A stretch of 64,000 nucleotides of DNA from Sphingobacteriaceae bacterium (GTDB taxonomy: Bacteria > Bacteroidota > Bacteroidia > Sphingobacteriales > Sphingobacteriaceae), in NCBI GenBank assembly GCA_947458875.1, contig CANGZD010000001.1:124001-188000 (forward strand), written 5' to 3'. The notes beneath the pieces are model-generated. The model was not told the DNA's origin and ran no database searches. It worked only from the letters and a program-made list of their open reading frames with translations. A program made the position numbers and the translations under genes. Within the stretch, counting starts at the first letter, position 1. Each line of letters begins with the position of its first letter. Shown here piece after piece: positions 49,724-58,150 of the stretch.

Positions 49724-50251
49724 TTATTGTCCTACCACTACTTTTGCAAAACGGATCACCTTGTCATTCAGGTAGTATCCTTTTTCCAGTTCGTCGATAT
49801 TTTTGCCTTTTAAGTCCCCAGTAGGAGCCGGGATATTGGTAATGGCCTCGTGCAAATCTGCATCAAAAGCTTTGCCCTTGGCTTCCATTTCTTTCAGTCC
49901 CTGTTGGTTTAAAATATTTTTCAGTTTATGCTGTACCAGAGCAACGCCTTCTTTTACGGCATTAATTTCTGTGGCAGTTTCCATCGCTTTCAGTGCCCGT
50001 TCAAAATCATCCAACACAGGCAAGAGCGATATCATCACCTCCTTGCCGGCAGTTTGTAATAATTCCATACGTTCTTTGCTCGTACGGCGTTTAAAATTGT
50101 CGAATTCGGCATATAAGCGAAGATATTTATCGTTGGCCTCAGCCAATTCTGCACTCAATTTTTGCAGTGTTTCGTCCGGATTTACTTTACTCGTTTGTTT
50201 TTCTGCTTTTGTAGCCGGTGCTGCTTTGGTATTTTTTTTCGTTTTCGACAT
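49724..50251 (-). CDS. grpE: Nucleotide exchange factor GrpE
   Basis: A 175-residue protein with a basic, disordered N terminus ([17 protein letters not shown]), a long coiled coil (about 25-75), and the conserved C-terminal region ([54 protein letters not shown]). It releases ADP from DnaK. dnaJ follows after 2 bases. A TAATTTTG -7 element lies 27 bases upstream; no CIRCE element is seen. Confidence 0.93.
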   Translation of the reverse strand: MSKTKKNTKAAPATKAEKQTSKVNPDETLQKLSAELAEANDKYLRLYAEFDNFKRRTSKERMELLQTAGKEVMISLLPVLDDFERALKAMETATEINAVKEGVALVQHKLKNILNQQGLKEMEAKGKAFDADLHEAITNIPAPTGDLKGKNIDELEKGYYLNDKVIRFAKVVVGQ

Positions 50252-50278
50252 GTTTCAAAATTCTTTGCCCTTAATAGT

Positions 50279-50286
50279 CAAAATTA
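50279..50286 (-). promoter_or_regulatory. -7 promoter element for grpE-dnaJ
   Basis: TAATTTTG on the minus strand, 27 bases before the grpE start. No CIRCE or other heat-shock inverted repeat is recognisable nearby. Confidence 0.5.
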
Positions 50287-50369
50287 TTGCCAATATGGCT
50301 TTTGCGACAAGCTGTCAGATAATGTTCATTTTTAGCTAACAAAGTGTCGCTAAATCTAATATAGAAAGC

Positions 50370-51050
50370 TTAAATACTCGCATTTTCTACTACCGAACCA
50401 TTTTCACATTTGATGATGCGAGAAGGGAAGGTGCGAATAATGTGGTAGTCGTGGGTAGCCAGCAAGACGGCGGTTCCAGACTGGCTGATCTGACGCAGGA
50501 GCATGGTAATTTCTTCAGAAGTTTCTGGATCGAGGTGCCCGGTTGGCTCATCGGCCAAAATTAGCTCAGGATGATTTAGCAGTGCTCTGGCAATGACTAC
50601 TCTTTGTTGTTCGCCTCCCGAAAGTTCAAATGGCATTTTTTGAATTTTTGAACGCAAACCTACTTGATCCAATACTTCTCTAATTCGGGCGGCAATCTCA
50701 GCTTCATTGGTCCATCCGGTGGCTTGAAGCACGAATTCTAAGTTTTTTTCAACCGAACGATCAGTTAATAGCTGAAAATCCTGAAATACAATCCCCAGTT
50801 TACGTCTTAAGAACGGAACTTCATTGTCAGTCAGTTTTTTTAGGTCGTAACCAGCGACCGTGCCGCTACCAGTTTTGATGTGCAGATCTCCGTAAATGAT
50901 TTTCAATAAACTGCTTTTTCCAGAGCCGGTTTGGCCAATAAGGTAAACAAACTCACTCTTGTCGAGGTGTAGGTTTACCCTCGATAATACCAGTTGGTTT
51001 TGTTGAAAAACATCTACATCAGTTAATCTGATAAGGGATTGATCTGTCAT
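50370..51050 (-). CDS. ftsE: FtsE-like ABC ATPase
   Basis: A 226-residue ABC ATPase. Walker A is GQTGSGKSS, the Q-loop is VFQDFQLL, the signature LSGGEQQR and Walker B LILADEPTG. Length and VFQDFQLLTDRSV match FtsE, which with FtsX controls peptidoglycan hydrolases at division. No ftsX is adjacent, which is usual in some Bacteroidota. It lies one base after a small conserved gene and downstream of a LuxC-like gene in one apparent operon. Confidence 0.8.
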   Translation of the reverse strand: MTDQSLIRLTDVDVFQQNQLVLSRVNLHLDKSEFVYLIGQTGSGKSSLLKIIYGDLHIKTGSGTVAGYDLKKLTDNEVPFLRRKLGIVFQDFQLLTDRSVEKNLEFVLQATGWTNEAEIAARIREVLDQVGLRSKIQKMPFELSGGEQQRVVIARALLNHPELILADEPTGHLDPETSEEITMLLRQISQSGTAVLLATHDYHIIRTFPSRIIKCENGSVVENASI

Positions 51051-51051
51051 A

Positions 51052-51255
51052 TTAAATTTCTAGTTTGAGGATCTGGCCAAACGGAAGTTCATTAATTTTT
51101 TTCATGATGTATTCAGCATGCTCACCCAATCCAATCTTATCGAGCGATTTATCGGGGCGATCTACCCTGAAATAAGCCAAAAGGGTAAAATGCTCGTCCC
51201 GCAACTGCACATAGTCGGGTATTTTAGCTACTCCTTTTACTTTGATAATATACAT
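51052..51255 (-). CDS. Small hypothetical protein between LuxC-like and ftsE genes
   Basis: A 67-residue soluble protein of unknown family (sequence elements VAKIPDYVQLRDEHFTLLAY and HAEYIMKKINELPFGQILKL). It has a mixed alpha/beta pattern and no signal or membrane segment. Its 13-base and 1-base spacing to the flanking genes shows it is part of their operon and really translated. No function can be proposed. Confidence 0.65.
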   Translation of the reverse strand: MYIIKVKGVAKIPDYVQLRDEHFTLLAYFRVDRPDKSLDKIGLGEHAEYIMKKINELPFGQILKLEI

Positions 51256-51268
51256 CGGATCAAAGTTA

Positions 51269-52324
51269 TCATTTTCCAGGAATTGTATCGATGTCCTTTA
51301 GTAAGAAATCCATCACATTAAGTCCATCTGCATAATCCCAAAGCCGGGGTTTTTGAGTAGCCCCTAAAGCCACCACCTGATTGCTCACATTTAATGAGTG
51401 CATGCAGGCAATGCATTGGATCTCTTCACGCTGCTCCATCAGCTGTTTACACAAGTCCTCTTCATTTTCATAAGTTTCGTAGTGTAAAACTGCTAAAGCT
51501 GAGGCTAGTTTTTCGTCTTCTTTGACTAGCAAAAAACCATTATCCAAGTGTGGTTCACCATTTACTAATAATATAGACTTATTGTAATCGTAATTATTCA
51601 GGTATTTATGGTGCTGACTCAATTGCTGGAAAGGTTGAATCGCTTCAAAAAAAGTATCGAATTTGTAATTTTTTGGAACCATTATTTTAGACACATTTCT
51701 GCATCCCAATCCAAAATAATCGAAAATATCGTTCCCTAAAGCTTGTAGCTCTTTAGCACTTTCATCGCCTCTAATGATACCGATGCTATTTCTGTTTTTG
51801 CGGATGATATGGGGCACTTTGCTGAAATAATATTCGAAATAGCGGGAAGAGTTATTACTGCCAGTCGCGATAACCGCATCGAAATTTTCCAGTTTTTCTA
51901 CATAACTGATCTGCTGCTCAAAAGTGGGCTCCAGCTTACAGAGTTTTTGAAGTACATAAGGCAGCAATTGTTGGTCTTGAGAGGAACACTTAATCAAAGC
52001 AACATGACCGGCGGCTAATACACACAAAACATCATGGAAGCCGACTAAAGGAATATTGCCAGCCAAAATTAGACCTACTCTTTTAGGACTTTGAGGGCTT
52101 GGAAGATGAGCCCAGGAGCTTTTCCATTCCTTCAAGGCTTCTTTGTTCAGCATTTCTGCCAGGGCATCGATTGATTTTTCGACGAAGCTTTCAGTGAACC
52201 AAGCGTTTTGTTGAACAGCAAGCTTGATTTGTCGTTCCAATTCGGGGTCTTTTTTTCTTAAAAGATTGCCCAAAGCCGCCAAGGCCTCCCATCTTTTTTC
52301 TGTGTCTGAATTCGTTTTACCCAT
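51269..52324 (-). CDS. LuxC-like acyl-CoA reductase
   Basis: A 351-residue member of the LuxC family, aldehyde-dehydrogenase-fold enzymes that reduce acyl-CoA or acyl-enzyme to aldehyde. Visible parts are VGLILAGNIPLVGFHDVLCVL, VIATGSNNSSRYFEYYF and YFGLGCRNVSKIMVP, where the Cys is the expected acyl-thioester nucleophile. No luxD/luxE or luciferase genes are present, so bioluminescence is not suggested. The start is placed at ATG 52324 (MGKTNSDTEKRW). It faces the divergent dicluster ferredoxin gene, a possible electron source. Confidence 0.8.
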   Translation of the reverse strand: MGKTNSDTEKRWEALAALGNLLRKKDPELERQIKLAVQQNAWFTESFVEKSIDALAEMLNKEALKEWKSSWAHLPSPQSPKRVGLILAGNIPLVGFHDVLCVLAAGHVALIKCSSQDQQLLPYVLQKLCKLEPTFEQQISYVEKLENFDAVIATGSNNSSRYFEYYFSKVPHIIRKNRNSIGIIRGDESAKELQALGNDIFDYFGLGCRNVSKIMVPKNYKFDTFFEAIQPFQQLSQHHKYLNNYDYNKSILLVNGEPHLDNGFLLVKEDEKLASALAVLHYETYENEEDLCKQLMEQREEIQCIACMHSLNVSNQVVALGATQKPRLWDYADGLNVMDFLLKDIDTIPGK

Positions 52325-52421
52325 CAAAAATCTCCAAGTTTCATATATTTGTATGTTTTTATAAATGCCTTGCACACATTGTGTCGCAAAATTAAATTTA
52401 CAATTAGAATTAATTCATAAG

Positions 52422-52772
52422 ATGGCAATTAAAATTACTGACGAATGTATCAACTGCGGAGCCTGCGAGCCCGAGTGTCCAAATAATGCGATTTACGATG
52501 CCGGAGCAGCCTGGCGTTTTTCTGACGGTACCGGCTTACGCGGACTAATTGATTTCGGTGGTCAGCAAATTGATGCTGAAGAAACCCGTGCTGCTATCTC
52601 AGACGAAGTTTATTACATCGTTTCTGATAAATGTACCGAATGTGTAGGTTTTCACGATGAACCACAATGTGCTGCTGTTTGCCCGGTGGATTGCTGTGTG
52701 GATGATGAGAATGTACGTGAAACAGAAGAGCAATTGCTGGCCAAGAAAGCCTGGCTGCACTTAGATGCTTAA
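52422..52772 (+). CDS. Dicluster 4Fe-4S ferredoxin
   Basis: A 116-residue ferredoxin with two cysteine sets: CINCGACEPECPNN and CTECVGFHDEPQCAAVCPVDC. The second has a long insert between Cys 2 and 3, as in Alvin/Chromatium-type ferredoxins. A C-terminal extension of ~25 residues follows. It transfers low-potential electrons in the cytoplasm. It starts about 100 bases from the divergent LuxC-like gene; the earlier in-frame ATG at 52365 overlaps that region and is less likely. Confidence 0.87.
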   Translation: MAIKITDECINCGACEPECPNNAIYDAGAAWRFSDGTGLRGLIDFGGQQIDAEETRAAISDEVYYIVSDKCTECVGFHDEPQCAAVCPVDCCVDDENVRETEEQLLAKKAWLHLDA

Positions 52773-52781
52773 TCAGAAATA

Positions 52782-53291
52782 TTAAATTTTTGGAAGCTCC
52801 GGATTTTCATTCGGGGCTTTTTTATTTTTTTGAGTTGGAATAATCAATACCGGACAATGCGCCTTCCTTGCTACGCCCTCCGCTATACTTCCTGCAATAA
52901 AATGATCAATTCCCGTTCTACCGTGGGTACCAAGAATAATCAGGTCAGCTTTCCATTCTTCAGCCAAATCTAAAATTTCACTTTTCACATTACCCATTTT
53001 GACGAAGGTGTAAATCTGCACCTGGTCGCTCATCCTTTTGCTGATCCGGTCGAAAAGTGCTTTTGTACTCTCTTCCTGCATGGTCATCAGGTCTGCCATG
53101 ATATTGGGGGCTTCACCCACCACCATATTTCCAACATAGGTGGGGATAGCAGGAGGTTCGAGTACATGCACCAGCCCAACTTTCGCTTTCAACAATACGG
53201 CCAAATGGTAACCATACAACCATGCCTTCTCGGAATAAGCGCTTTCTTCTACAGCAATTAAAATCCGATCTAATTTGAGTCCTTGTTTCAT
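52782..53291 (-). CDS. Universal stress protein (UspA family)
   Basis: A 169-residue single-domain Usp. It opens LDRILIAVEESAYSEKAWLYG and carries the ATP-binding motif GTHGRTGIDHFIAGS (G-2x-G-9x-G-S), followed by HCPVLIIPT. It likely binds ATP and acts in stress survival; details are not predictable. The start at 53291 (MKQGLKLDR) is the canonical N terminus. Its stop lies 9 bases from that of the convergent ferredoxin. Confidence 0.88.
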   Translation of the reverse strand: MKQGLKLDRILIAVEESAYSEKAWLYGYHLAVLLKAKVGLVHVLEPPAIPTYVGNMVVGEAPNIMADLMTMQEESTKALFDRISKRMSDQVQIYTFVKMGNVKSEILDLAEEWKADLIILGTHGRTGIDHFIAGSIAEGVARKAHCPVLIIPTQKNKKAPNENPELPKI

Positions 53292-53373
53292 AAAGTAATA
53301 ACGAAAAATCACGCATTTTGATTGTTTTCGGTCATCAAACAAAATTCTATGCAAAAACTGCTTAATTTGTGCT

Positions 53374-54174
53374 ATGAAATCTCAGTTCGGAATTTGCAGG
53401 GTAAGTATCGCCCCCATTCGTGCCGAAGCATCAGACAGGAGTGAAATTTACACTCAACTCTTGTTTGGCGATGCTTTTGAAATCATAGAAAGTTTAGAGA
53501 AATGGATGCGCATCAGGACTTTATATGATACTTATGAAGGATGGATAGATCCCAAGCAGGCTATCCACATTTCAGCTGAAGAATTTAAAAAATGGCCTGA
53601 TCAAAAATGGATCATTGGTTTAGATCGTTTGCCGAGGGCGATCAAGCCAAATGGCGAACCTATTTACCTGGTTCCGGGTTGTACCCTACCTAATTTTGAA
53701 AATAATCAATTCAACTTCGGAGGAGAAACGTATCAATTCGAAGGTCAGGCGATCTTGCCTGAGCCGGGTAAATTTGCTGCTGAATTGGAAAAAGTATCTC
53801 TTTTTTATCTGAATTCGCCATATCTGTGGGGCGGAAGGACCCCTTGGGGAATTGATTGCTCCGGTTTAACTCAACTGGTTTACAAACATTTCGGAATGCG
53901 TATTTTGCGTGATGCTGCACAGCAGGCAACACAGGGGGAAACTGTTGATTTTCTGACCGCCGCAAAGCCTGGCGATTTGGCTTTTTTTGATAACGCAGAA
54001 GGCAGGATTATTCATGTGGGCATATTGCTCGGTCAAGATCGGATCATTCATGCTTCCGGAAGGGTGAAGATCGATCCAATCGATCACCAGGGGATTTATA
54101 GTGAAGAGTTGGGTAAGCACAGCCACAAACTGCGAATTATTAAACGATTTTCCCAAATTCCAGTGTATCGATAA
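53374..54174 (+). CDS. NlpC/P60 cysteine peptidase with SH3-like N terminus
   Basis: A 266-residue peptidase acting on cell-wall peptides. The catalytic triad is in GIDCSGL (Cys162), [11 protein letters not shown] (His214) and a third polar residue near IIHASGR (His226). Residues 1-125 form one or two bacterial SH3-type domains ([20 protein letters not shown]). No signal peptide is seen, resembling YkfC-type enzymes that process murein peptides in the cytoplasm. Its 3' end overlaps the convergent VF530-like gene by 35 bases. Confidence 0.87.
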   Translation: MKSQFGICRVSIAPIRAEASDRSEIYTQLLFGDAFEIIESLEKWMRIRTLYDTYEGWIDPKQAIHISAEEFKKWPDQKWIIGLDRLPRAIKPNGEPIYLVPGCTLPNFENNQFNFGGETYQFEGQAILPEPGKFAAELEKVSLFYLNSPYLWGGRTPWGIDCSGLTQLVYKHFGMRILRDAAQQATQGETVDFLTAAKPGDLAFFDNAEGRIIHVGILLGQDRIIHASGRVKIDPIDHQGIYSEELGKHSHKLRIIKRFSQIPVYR

Positions 54175-54373
54175 ATAGTTTCTCTACTTTTTTGCGTGCC
54201 CAATCAGTTTTACGCAAGAACTTAAGACTCGATTTGATGCTTGGTTTGGAATGAAAACAGTTAATTCTGATCAATTCATCTAATTCCTGCCAAGTATAAT
54301 GCATCAACAGGTACCGTAAAACTTGTTCTAAGGTTTTTCCGTGAAGCGGATTATTTTTCTGCGTTACTTCCAT
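54140..54373 (-). CDS. VF530-like (DUF2132) small DNA-binding-type protein
   Basis: A 77-residue protein matching the VF530 family: [60 protein letters not shown] solved family member shows a SAP-like fold thought to bind DNA. Here the gene overlaps the end of the WD40 gene by 23 bases on the same strand and the NlpC/P60 gene by 35 bases on the other. Function in the cell is unknown. Confidence 0.83.
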   Translation of the reverse strand: MEVTQKNNPLHGKTLEQVLRYLLMHYTWQELDELIRINCFHSKPSIKSSLKFLRKTDWARKKVEKLFIDTLEFGKIV

Positions 54374-55292
54374 ATTGATCTTCGGCTGTAATAGCCCATG
54401 TCAGAATTAATTTATCATCGCCTACAGAGATGAGTTCGTTGTTAAATGAGCTCCATGCCAATTTATTGACCGATAAACGGTGTGCCTCAAAGCCCTTTTC
54501 AACACTAATGGTCTTTAGCAGACTGAATGTTTCGGCATCCCATACCTTAATCGATTTATCGCGACTTGCCGTTGCGAAGAGTTTGCCATCTGGATGGAAT
54601 TGTATGTCGTAAATGGCAAACATATGCGCCGGTATATTTTCTTTCAAACTGAAGTCGGAGCTGTGCCAGATTTTCAATTGTGCATCGCGGGAGCCGGATA
54701 ACAGGTATTTGCCATCGGGCGAAAAGCATAAGGAAGTGATGGGTAGTTGGTGTTCGGTTAATGTTTTAACTAAGCTAAAATCTTCTGTTTTATAAATGTA
54801 GATCTGATGGTCTTTGGCCCCAATGGCGAGGTATTGCTCATCGGGACTGATGGCCATGCACCTGATCATACCTTTACTGACTTGTAGCCGATAAAGTAGT
54901 TGATAGTTCTCAAGATTCCATATTGAGACCGTTCCATCTTCGGAGGCAAGTAACAATTCATTTTTGCTGTTGATGGACTGTATATCGAAAATAGCTTGTG
55001 TATGTAAACGGAGTTCTGCACAAACTTTTTGGTCAATAAAATGGAATAAGCTGGCTTTGCCGCTTCTTTCACCAACTGCCATTAGCGGAGCGCTTTGTGG
55101 ACAATGAAGCGCATAAACAGACGAGTTTACAGGCATCATCACTTTTACAAAATCGTGGGTTTTGAGGCTCCATTCCACTACTCCTTTATCATTTCCTGCA
55201 GTAAAAAATATATGTGCTTTCTGCGAATTGCAGGCGGTATAAATGGGCTGATGGTGCCCGAAGATTTCAGCGATGCGCTTAACTTGAATCAT
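54351..55292 (-). CDS. WD40 repeat protein
   Basis: A 313-residue protein with about six to seven WD repeats (for example [54 protein letters not shown]), making one beta-propeller and nothing else. No signal peptide, so it is cytoplasmic, probably a scaffold. The start is placed at ATG 55292 ([15 protein letters not shown]), where the first repeat begins; the longer frame adds 13 basic residues. The VF530-like gene overlaps its end and is likely co-transcribed. Confidence 0.83.
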   Translation of the reverse strand: MIQVKRIAEIFGHHQPIYTACNSQKAHIFFTAGNDKGVVEWSLKTHDFVKVMMPVNSSVYALHCPQSAPLMAVGERSGKASLFHFIDQKVCAELRLHTQAIFDIQSINSKNELLLASEDGTVSIWNLENYQLLYRLQVSKGMIRCMAISPDEQYLAIGAKDHQIYIYKTEDFSLVKTLTEHQLPITSLCFSPDGKYLLSGSRDAQLKIWHSSDFSLKENIPAHMFAIYDIQFHPDGKLFATASRDKSIKVWDAETFSLLKTISVEKGFEAHRLSVNKLAWSSFNNELISVGDDKLILTWAITAEDQYGSNAEK

Positions 55293-55562
55293 GTGTTGCA
55301 AAATTATTCTTTTTCCCTTGTACCTACTCAAGGCTTTGGATAAAAATTAAGCAATGAAAATCAGGGCTTTTAGTTATTTTTTCTATTTTTGTTTTTTAAT
55401 GAGATTTAATCAGCTACAGGTCCTTCCTCTGATTCCGAGTACCCACCTTAGTTATTTATTTTCTTTTTTAAATCTCCCATACAATCAGTCTTCTTTCCAA
55501 ATGCAGGTTTTCATTTGCAATGAAAACACTGGTATTTTATTTCACCCCAACAGGCTATTCAC

Positions 55563-56828
55563 ATGAAAAAAGTATTCATTTCTTCTGTCAACGTCCTACA
55601 TCCAGATTTCAATGGTAAACATCCGGTAGATGTGTTCATCAGTGATGGGAAAATAGCAGAAATTGGTGTCGATTTAAAAGCGCCGGCAGGTGCCATGCTA
55701 ATTGATGGGAAAGGCTGTTTTATTGCGCCGGGTTTTTGCGACCTGAATGTGAATTTTGGGGAGCCGGGTTTGGAAACGAAAGAAACGATTGAAAGTGGAA
55801 GCAGGGCGGCTATGGCTGGTGGGATTACAGCGCTAGCGTTAATGCCCAATACCAAACCTGCTTTACATACCAAATCGGAGATCGCTTATATTGTCAATAA
55901 GTCTGCCCAGCAAGGAATTCATATCTATCCGCTGGGAGCTATTAGTGAAGAGAGAAAAGGGGAGAATCTGGCCGAAATGTACGATATTAAAACTGCGGGA
56001 GCTGTGGCTTTCACAGATGGAGACCGGCCGGTAAAAGATGCAGGTTTGATGAGCAGGGCCTTACTTTATGCCAAAGGTATTGGGACAAAGATCTTCTCCT
56101 ATCCTGAAGATCCGGGCTTGGCCGCCCATGCGCCCATAAATGAAGGTCCGATGAGTACCTTGTTGGGTTTAAAAGGAAACCCGAGCCTGGCCGAGGAGCT
56201 GATGATCAGTCGTGACATCGAATTGGCGGCATACCACGATACCGGCATTCACTTCAGTACTGTTTCTGGAGCCAGATCAGTACAGCTCATCCGCGAAGCG
56301 AAAGCTAAAGGTTTAAAAATTACTTGCGATGTAGCTGTTCATCATCTGGTGTTTACTGAAAATGATTTGTCTGGCTTCGACAGTAATTTAAAAGTTAAAC
56401 CACCCTTGCGCTCAACAAAAGATCGGGAGGCCCTGCTGGCTGGATTAGCAGATGGAACCATAGATGCCATTGTTTCGCAGCACACGCCTCATGAAATTGA
56501 GTTTAAAAATGTGGAATTCGGATTGGCAGCTTATGGTATGACGGGTTTACAAACCTTGCTATCCATGTCCCTGAAAGCTGGTTTGAAACCGGTTCAAATC
56601 GTAGAGAAATTAGCCATCAATCCCAGAAAAATATTAAACATCCCAATCCCTAAATTATTAGTCGGCGAAACCGCTGATCTGGTTCTATTCGATCCTAAGG
56701 CTAACTGGGTGTTCGATGCCAACTCCAACCAATCCCGTTGCTCCAACCATCCCTTGATGGGAGAAAGCTTGATCGGAAAAGTACTATTCACTTGTAATAA
56801 AGGCATCACTTATTCATCTAAATCATAA
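55563..56828 (+). CDS. Dihydroorotase-like protein, catalytically degenerate (PyrC' type)
   Basis: A 421-residue amidohydrolase-fold homolog of dihydroorotase. The zinc-binding HxH motif is replaced by Asn62-Val-Asn64 (DLNVNFGEPGL), the catalytic Asp of the DHAPH motif is Gln306 (IVSQHTPHE), and no obvious carbamylated Lys is present. The overall scaffold (MAGGITALALMPNTKPALHT, MTGLQTLLS) is conserved. It should be inactive as a hydrolase, like the PyrC' subunits that hold aspartate transcarbamoylase complexes together. No pyrB is adjacent. It heads an apparent operon with an acidic protein, DUF4199 and glycosyltransferase genes. Confidence 0.85.
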   Translation: MKKVFISSVNVLHPDFNGKHPVDVFISDGKIAEIGVDLKAPAGAMLIDGKGCFIAPGFCDLNVNFGEPGLETKETIESGSRAAMAGGITALALMPNTKPALHTKSEIAYIVNKSAQQGIHIYPLGAISEERKGENLAEMYDIKTAGAVAFTDGDRPVKDAGLMSRALLYAKGIGTKIFSYPEDPGLAAHAPINEGPMSTLLGLKGNPSLAEELMISRDIELAAYHDTGIHFSTVSGARSVQLIREAKAKGLKITCDVAVHHLVFTENDLSGFDSNLKVKPPLRSTKDREALLAGLADGTIDAIVSQHTPHEIEFKNVEFGLAAYGMTGLQTLLSMSLKAGLKPVQIVEKLAINPRKILNIPIPKLLVGETADLVLFDPKANWVFDANSNQSRCSNHPLMGESLIGKVLFTCNKGITYSSKS

Positions 56829-56835
56829 ATTGGAA

Positions 56836-57507
56836 ATGAATACTCATATTTTAAATACACTTGAAGCTACTTTGCAAGCTTATGGGCAGCAGGTGCAAAA
56901 AGATGCCAAACCTTTAATTAAACAGTTGCTAAATGTATTTTCTGCCGAAAAGGCCTACATGGAGAAGGTTTCTGATTTGGACAAGGCGTTTGATGATCAG
57001 CCGGCATTTGATGCACTAAGAGAAGTCATCTTTGATTTATTGCTGATCAATTTCTTTACGGATGATGTGAACAAGCTGGAGGAAGATTACCTCGATTCGC
57101 CAGAATGGGAGGCCATAGAAGAAGAAACGCTGGATCGTGGAACAGAATTGCTGAATGTTTTGTTATACCTGAAGGAATGCCAGGATGAGGACATAGAGCC
57201 CGAATTGAGCGATTTTCTAAAAGAATTTTTATTGGTTGATGAAGATGAGTTTCAGGATGAGCACCGAATTTATGAGGAAGTGATTGCAAACCAGATCCTG
57301 ATGGAAAGTTCAGCAGAAGAAATTGCCAAAGTGGCTGAAAAGATCAAAGATGACACGGAAATGAAAGATTTATTCTATTCAATGATGTGTTTCTTCCGGA
57401 ATCCACAGCCAAGCCCTCATGAGCAAGAAGAAGTAAGCTCTAATGCGATTCAACCTGCATTTGATATTGCAGTATATCAATTAATTATTAATTTTAATCA
57501 TCAATAA
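56836..57507 (+). CDS. Hypothetical acidic helical protein
   Basis: A 223-residue cytoplasmic protein, very acidic (runs such as LKECQDEDIEPELSDF and DEDEFQDEH) and predicted mainly helical. There is no signal peptide, membrane helix or known motif. It begins a few bases after the dihydroorotase-like gene and 9 bases before the DUF4199 gene, so it belongs to that operon. The ATG at 56836 is preferred over the TTG six bases earlier. No function is suggested. Confidence 0.65.
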   Translation: MNTHILNTLEATLQAYGQQVQKDAKPLIKQLLNVFSAEKAYMEKVSDLDKAFDDQPAFDALREVIFDLLLINFFTDDVNKLEEDYLDSPEWEAIEEETLDRGTELLNVLLYLKECQDEDIEPELSDFLKEFLLVDEDEFQDEHRIYEEVIANQILMESSAEEIAKVAEKIKDDTEMKDLFYSMMCFFRNPQPSPHEQEEVSSNAIQPAFDIAVYQLIINFNHQ

Positions 57508-57516
57508 AACCAAAAT

Positions 57517-58083
57517 ATGGAATCAAATTCAAACAATCTAAATCAAAGTGCTGCCAATAATGGCTTAGTAGTAGGTGCATTGTCTTTTATTATCGGTATT
57601 CTCATCTATTACATCTCTCCCGGCTTAATGGGCTCAACTTCATTCGGTATCCTGATGTTGTTGGTTTCCCTGGGCCTCTATATTTATTTCACCATCGACT
57701 TAAGAAAGAAAATCGGTGGTTTTTGGTCCTTCCGTGAAGCTTTAAGGGGAATTTTCCTGATGGCTTTTATTGCCGGACTGGTGGCAGCTTTGGGTAATTT
57801 CGTATTCTATAAATTTATTGAACCGGGTGCTTACGATAAGATCTCCGGTATTGTTTCTGAAAACCTTTACAGTACCTACGAAAAGTTTGGAATGGATGAA
57901 GAAACCATTGAAAAAACGATGGAAAAAGTGATGGAAGGAATGAAAAGTCAGTTCAACCCGAGTTTCATGGATTTACTGAAAACACTTGGAACCGGGGTGC
58001 TCATTCAGTTTGTGATGTCGCTTATTTTCGCGGCAATCTTCAAAAAAGAAGAACCCATCTTTGCTTCCACCAACGAAGAGTAA
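57517..58083 (+). CDS. DUF4199 family membrane protein
   Basis: A 188-residue protein with four hydrophobic segments (NGLVVGALSFIIGILIYYI, FGILMLLVSLGLYIYFTI, GIFLMAFIAGLVAALGNFVF, GTGVLIQFVMSLIFAAIF) and an amphipathic region between the third and fourth (EETIEKTMEKVMEGMKSQ). These match DUF4199, frequently encoded beside a dihydroorotase-like and a glycosyltransferase gene in Bacteroidota. Function is unknown. A strong hairpin follows the stop. Confidence 0.83.
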   Translation: MESNSNNLNQSAANNGLVVGALSFIIGILIYYISPGLMGSTSFGILMLLVSLGLYIYFTIDLRKKIGGFWSFREALRGIFLMAFIAGLVAALGNFVFYKFIEPGAYDKISGIVSENLYSTYEKFGMDEETIEKTMEKVMEGMKSQFNPSFMDLLKTLGTGVLIQFVMSLIFAAIFKKEEPIFASTNEE

Positions 58084-58096
58084 AACTTTATACTTT

Positions 58097-58143
58097 AAAA
58101 CGTGCAGATTTTATTGTTTCTTTGATAAAATTTGCACGTTTTT
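58097..58143. terminator. Hairpin terminator after the DUF4199 gene
   Basis: An 18-bp stem with one mismatch (58097-58114 pairing with 58125-58142) flanked by A and T runs, so it could stop transcription from either direction. It separates the DUF4199 gene from the glycosyltransferase genes. Confidence 0.8.
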
Positions 58144-58150
58144 CTATTAA

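Noticed and set aside
51269..52324. LuxC-like gene as evidence of bioluminescence
   Set aside because: No luxA, luxB, luxD or luxE genes are present, and LuxC homologs are widespread outside luminous bacteria.
52365..52421. Longer start for the dicluster ferredoxin
   Set aside because: The added residues (PCTHCVAKLN) come before the normal family start and overlap the divergent promoter region.
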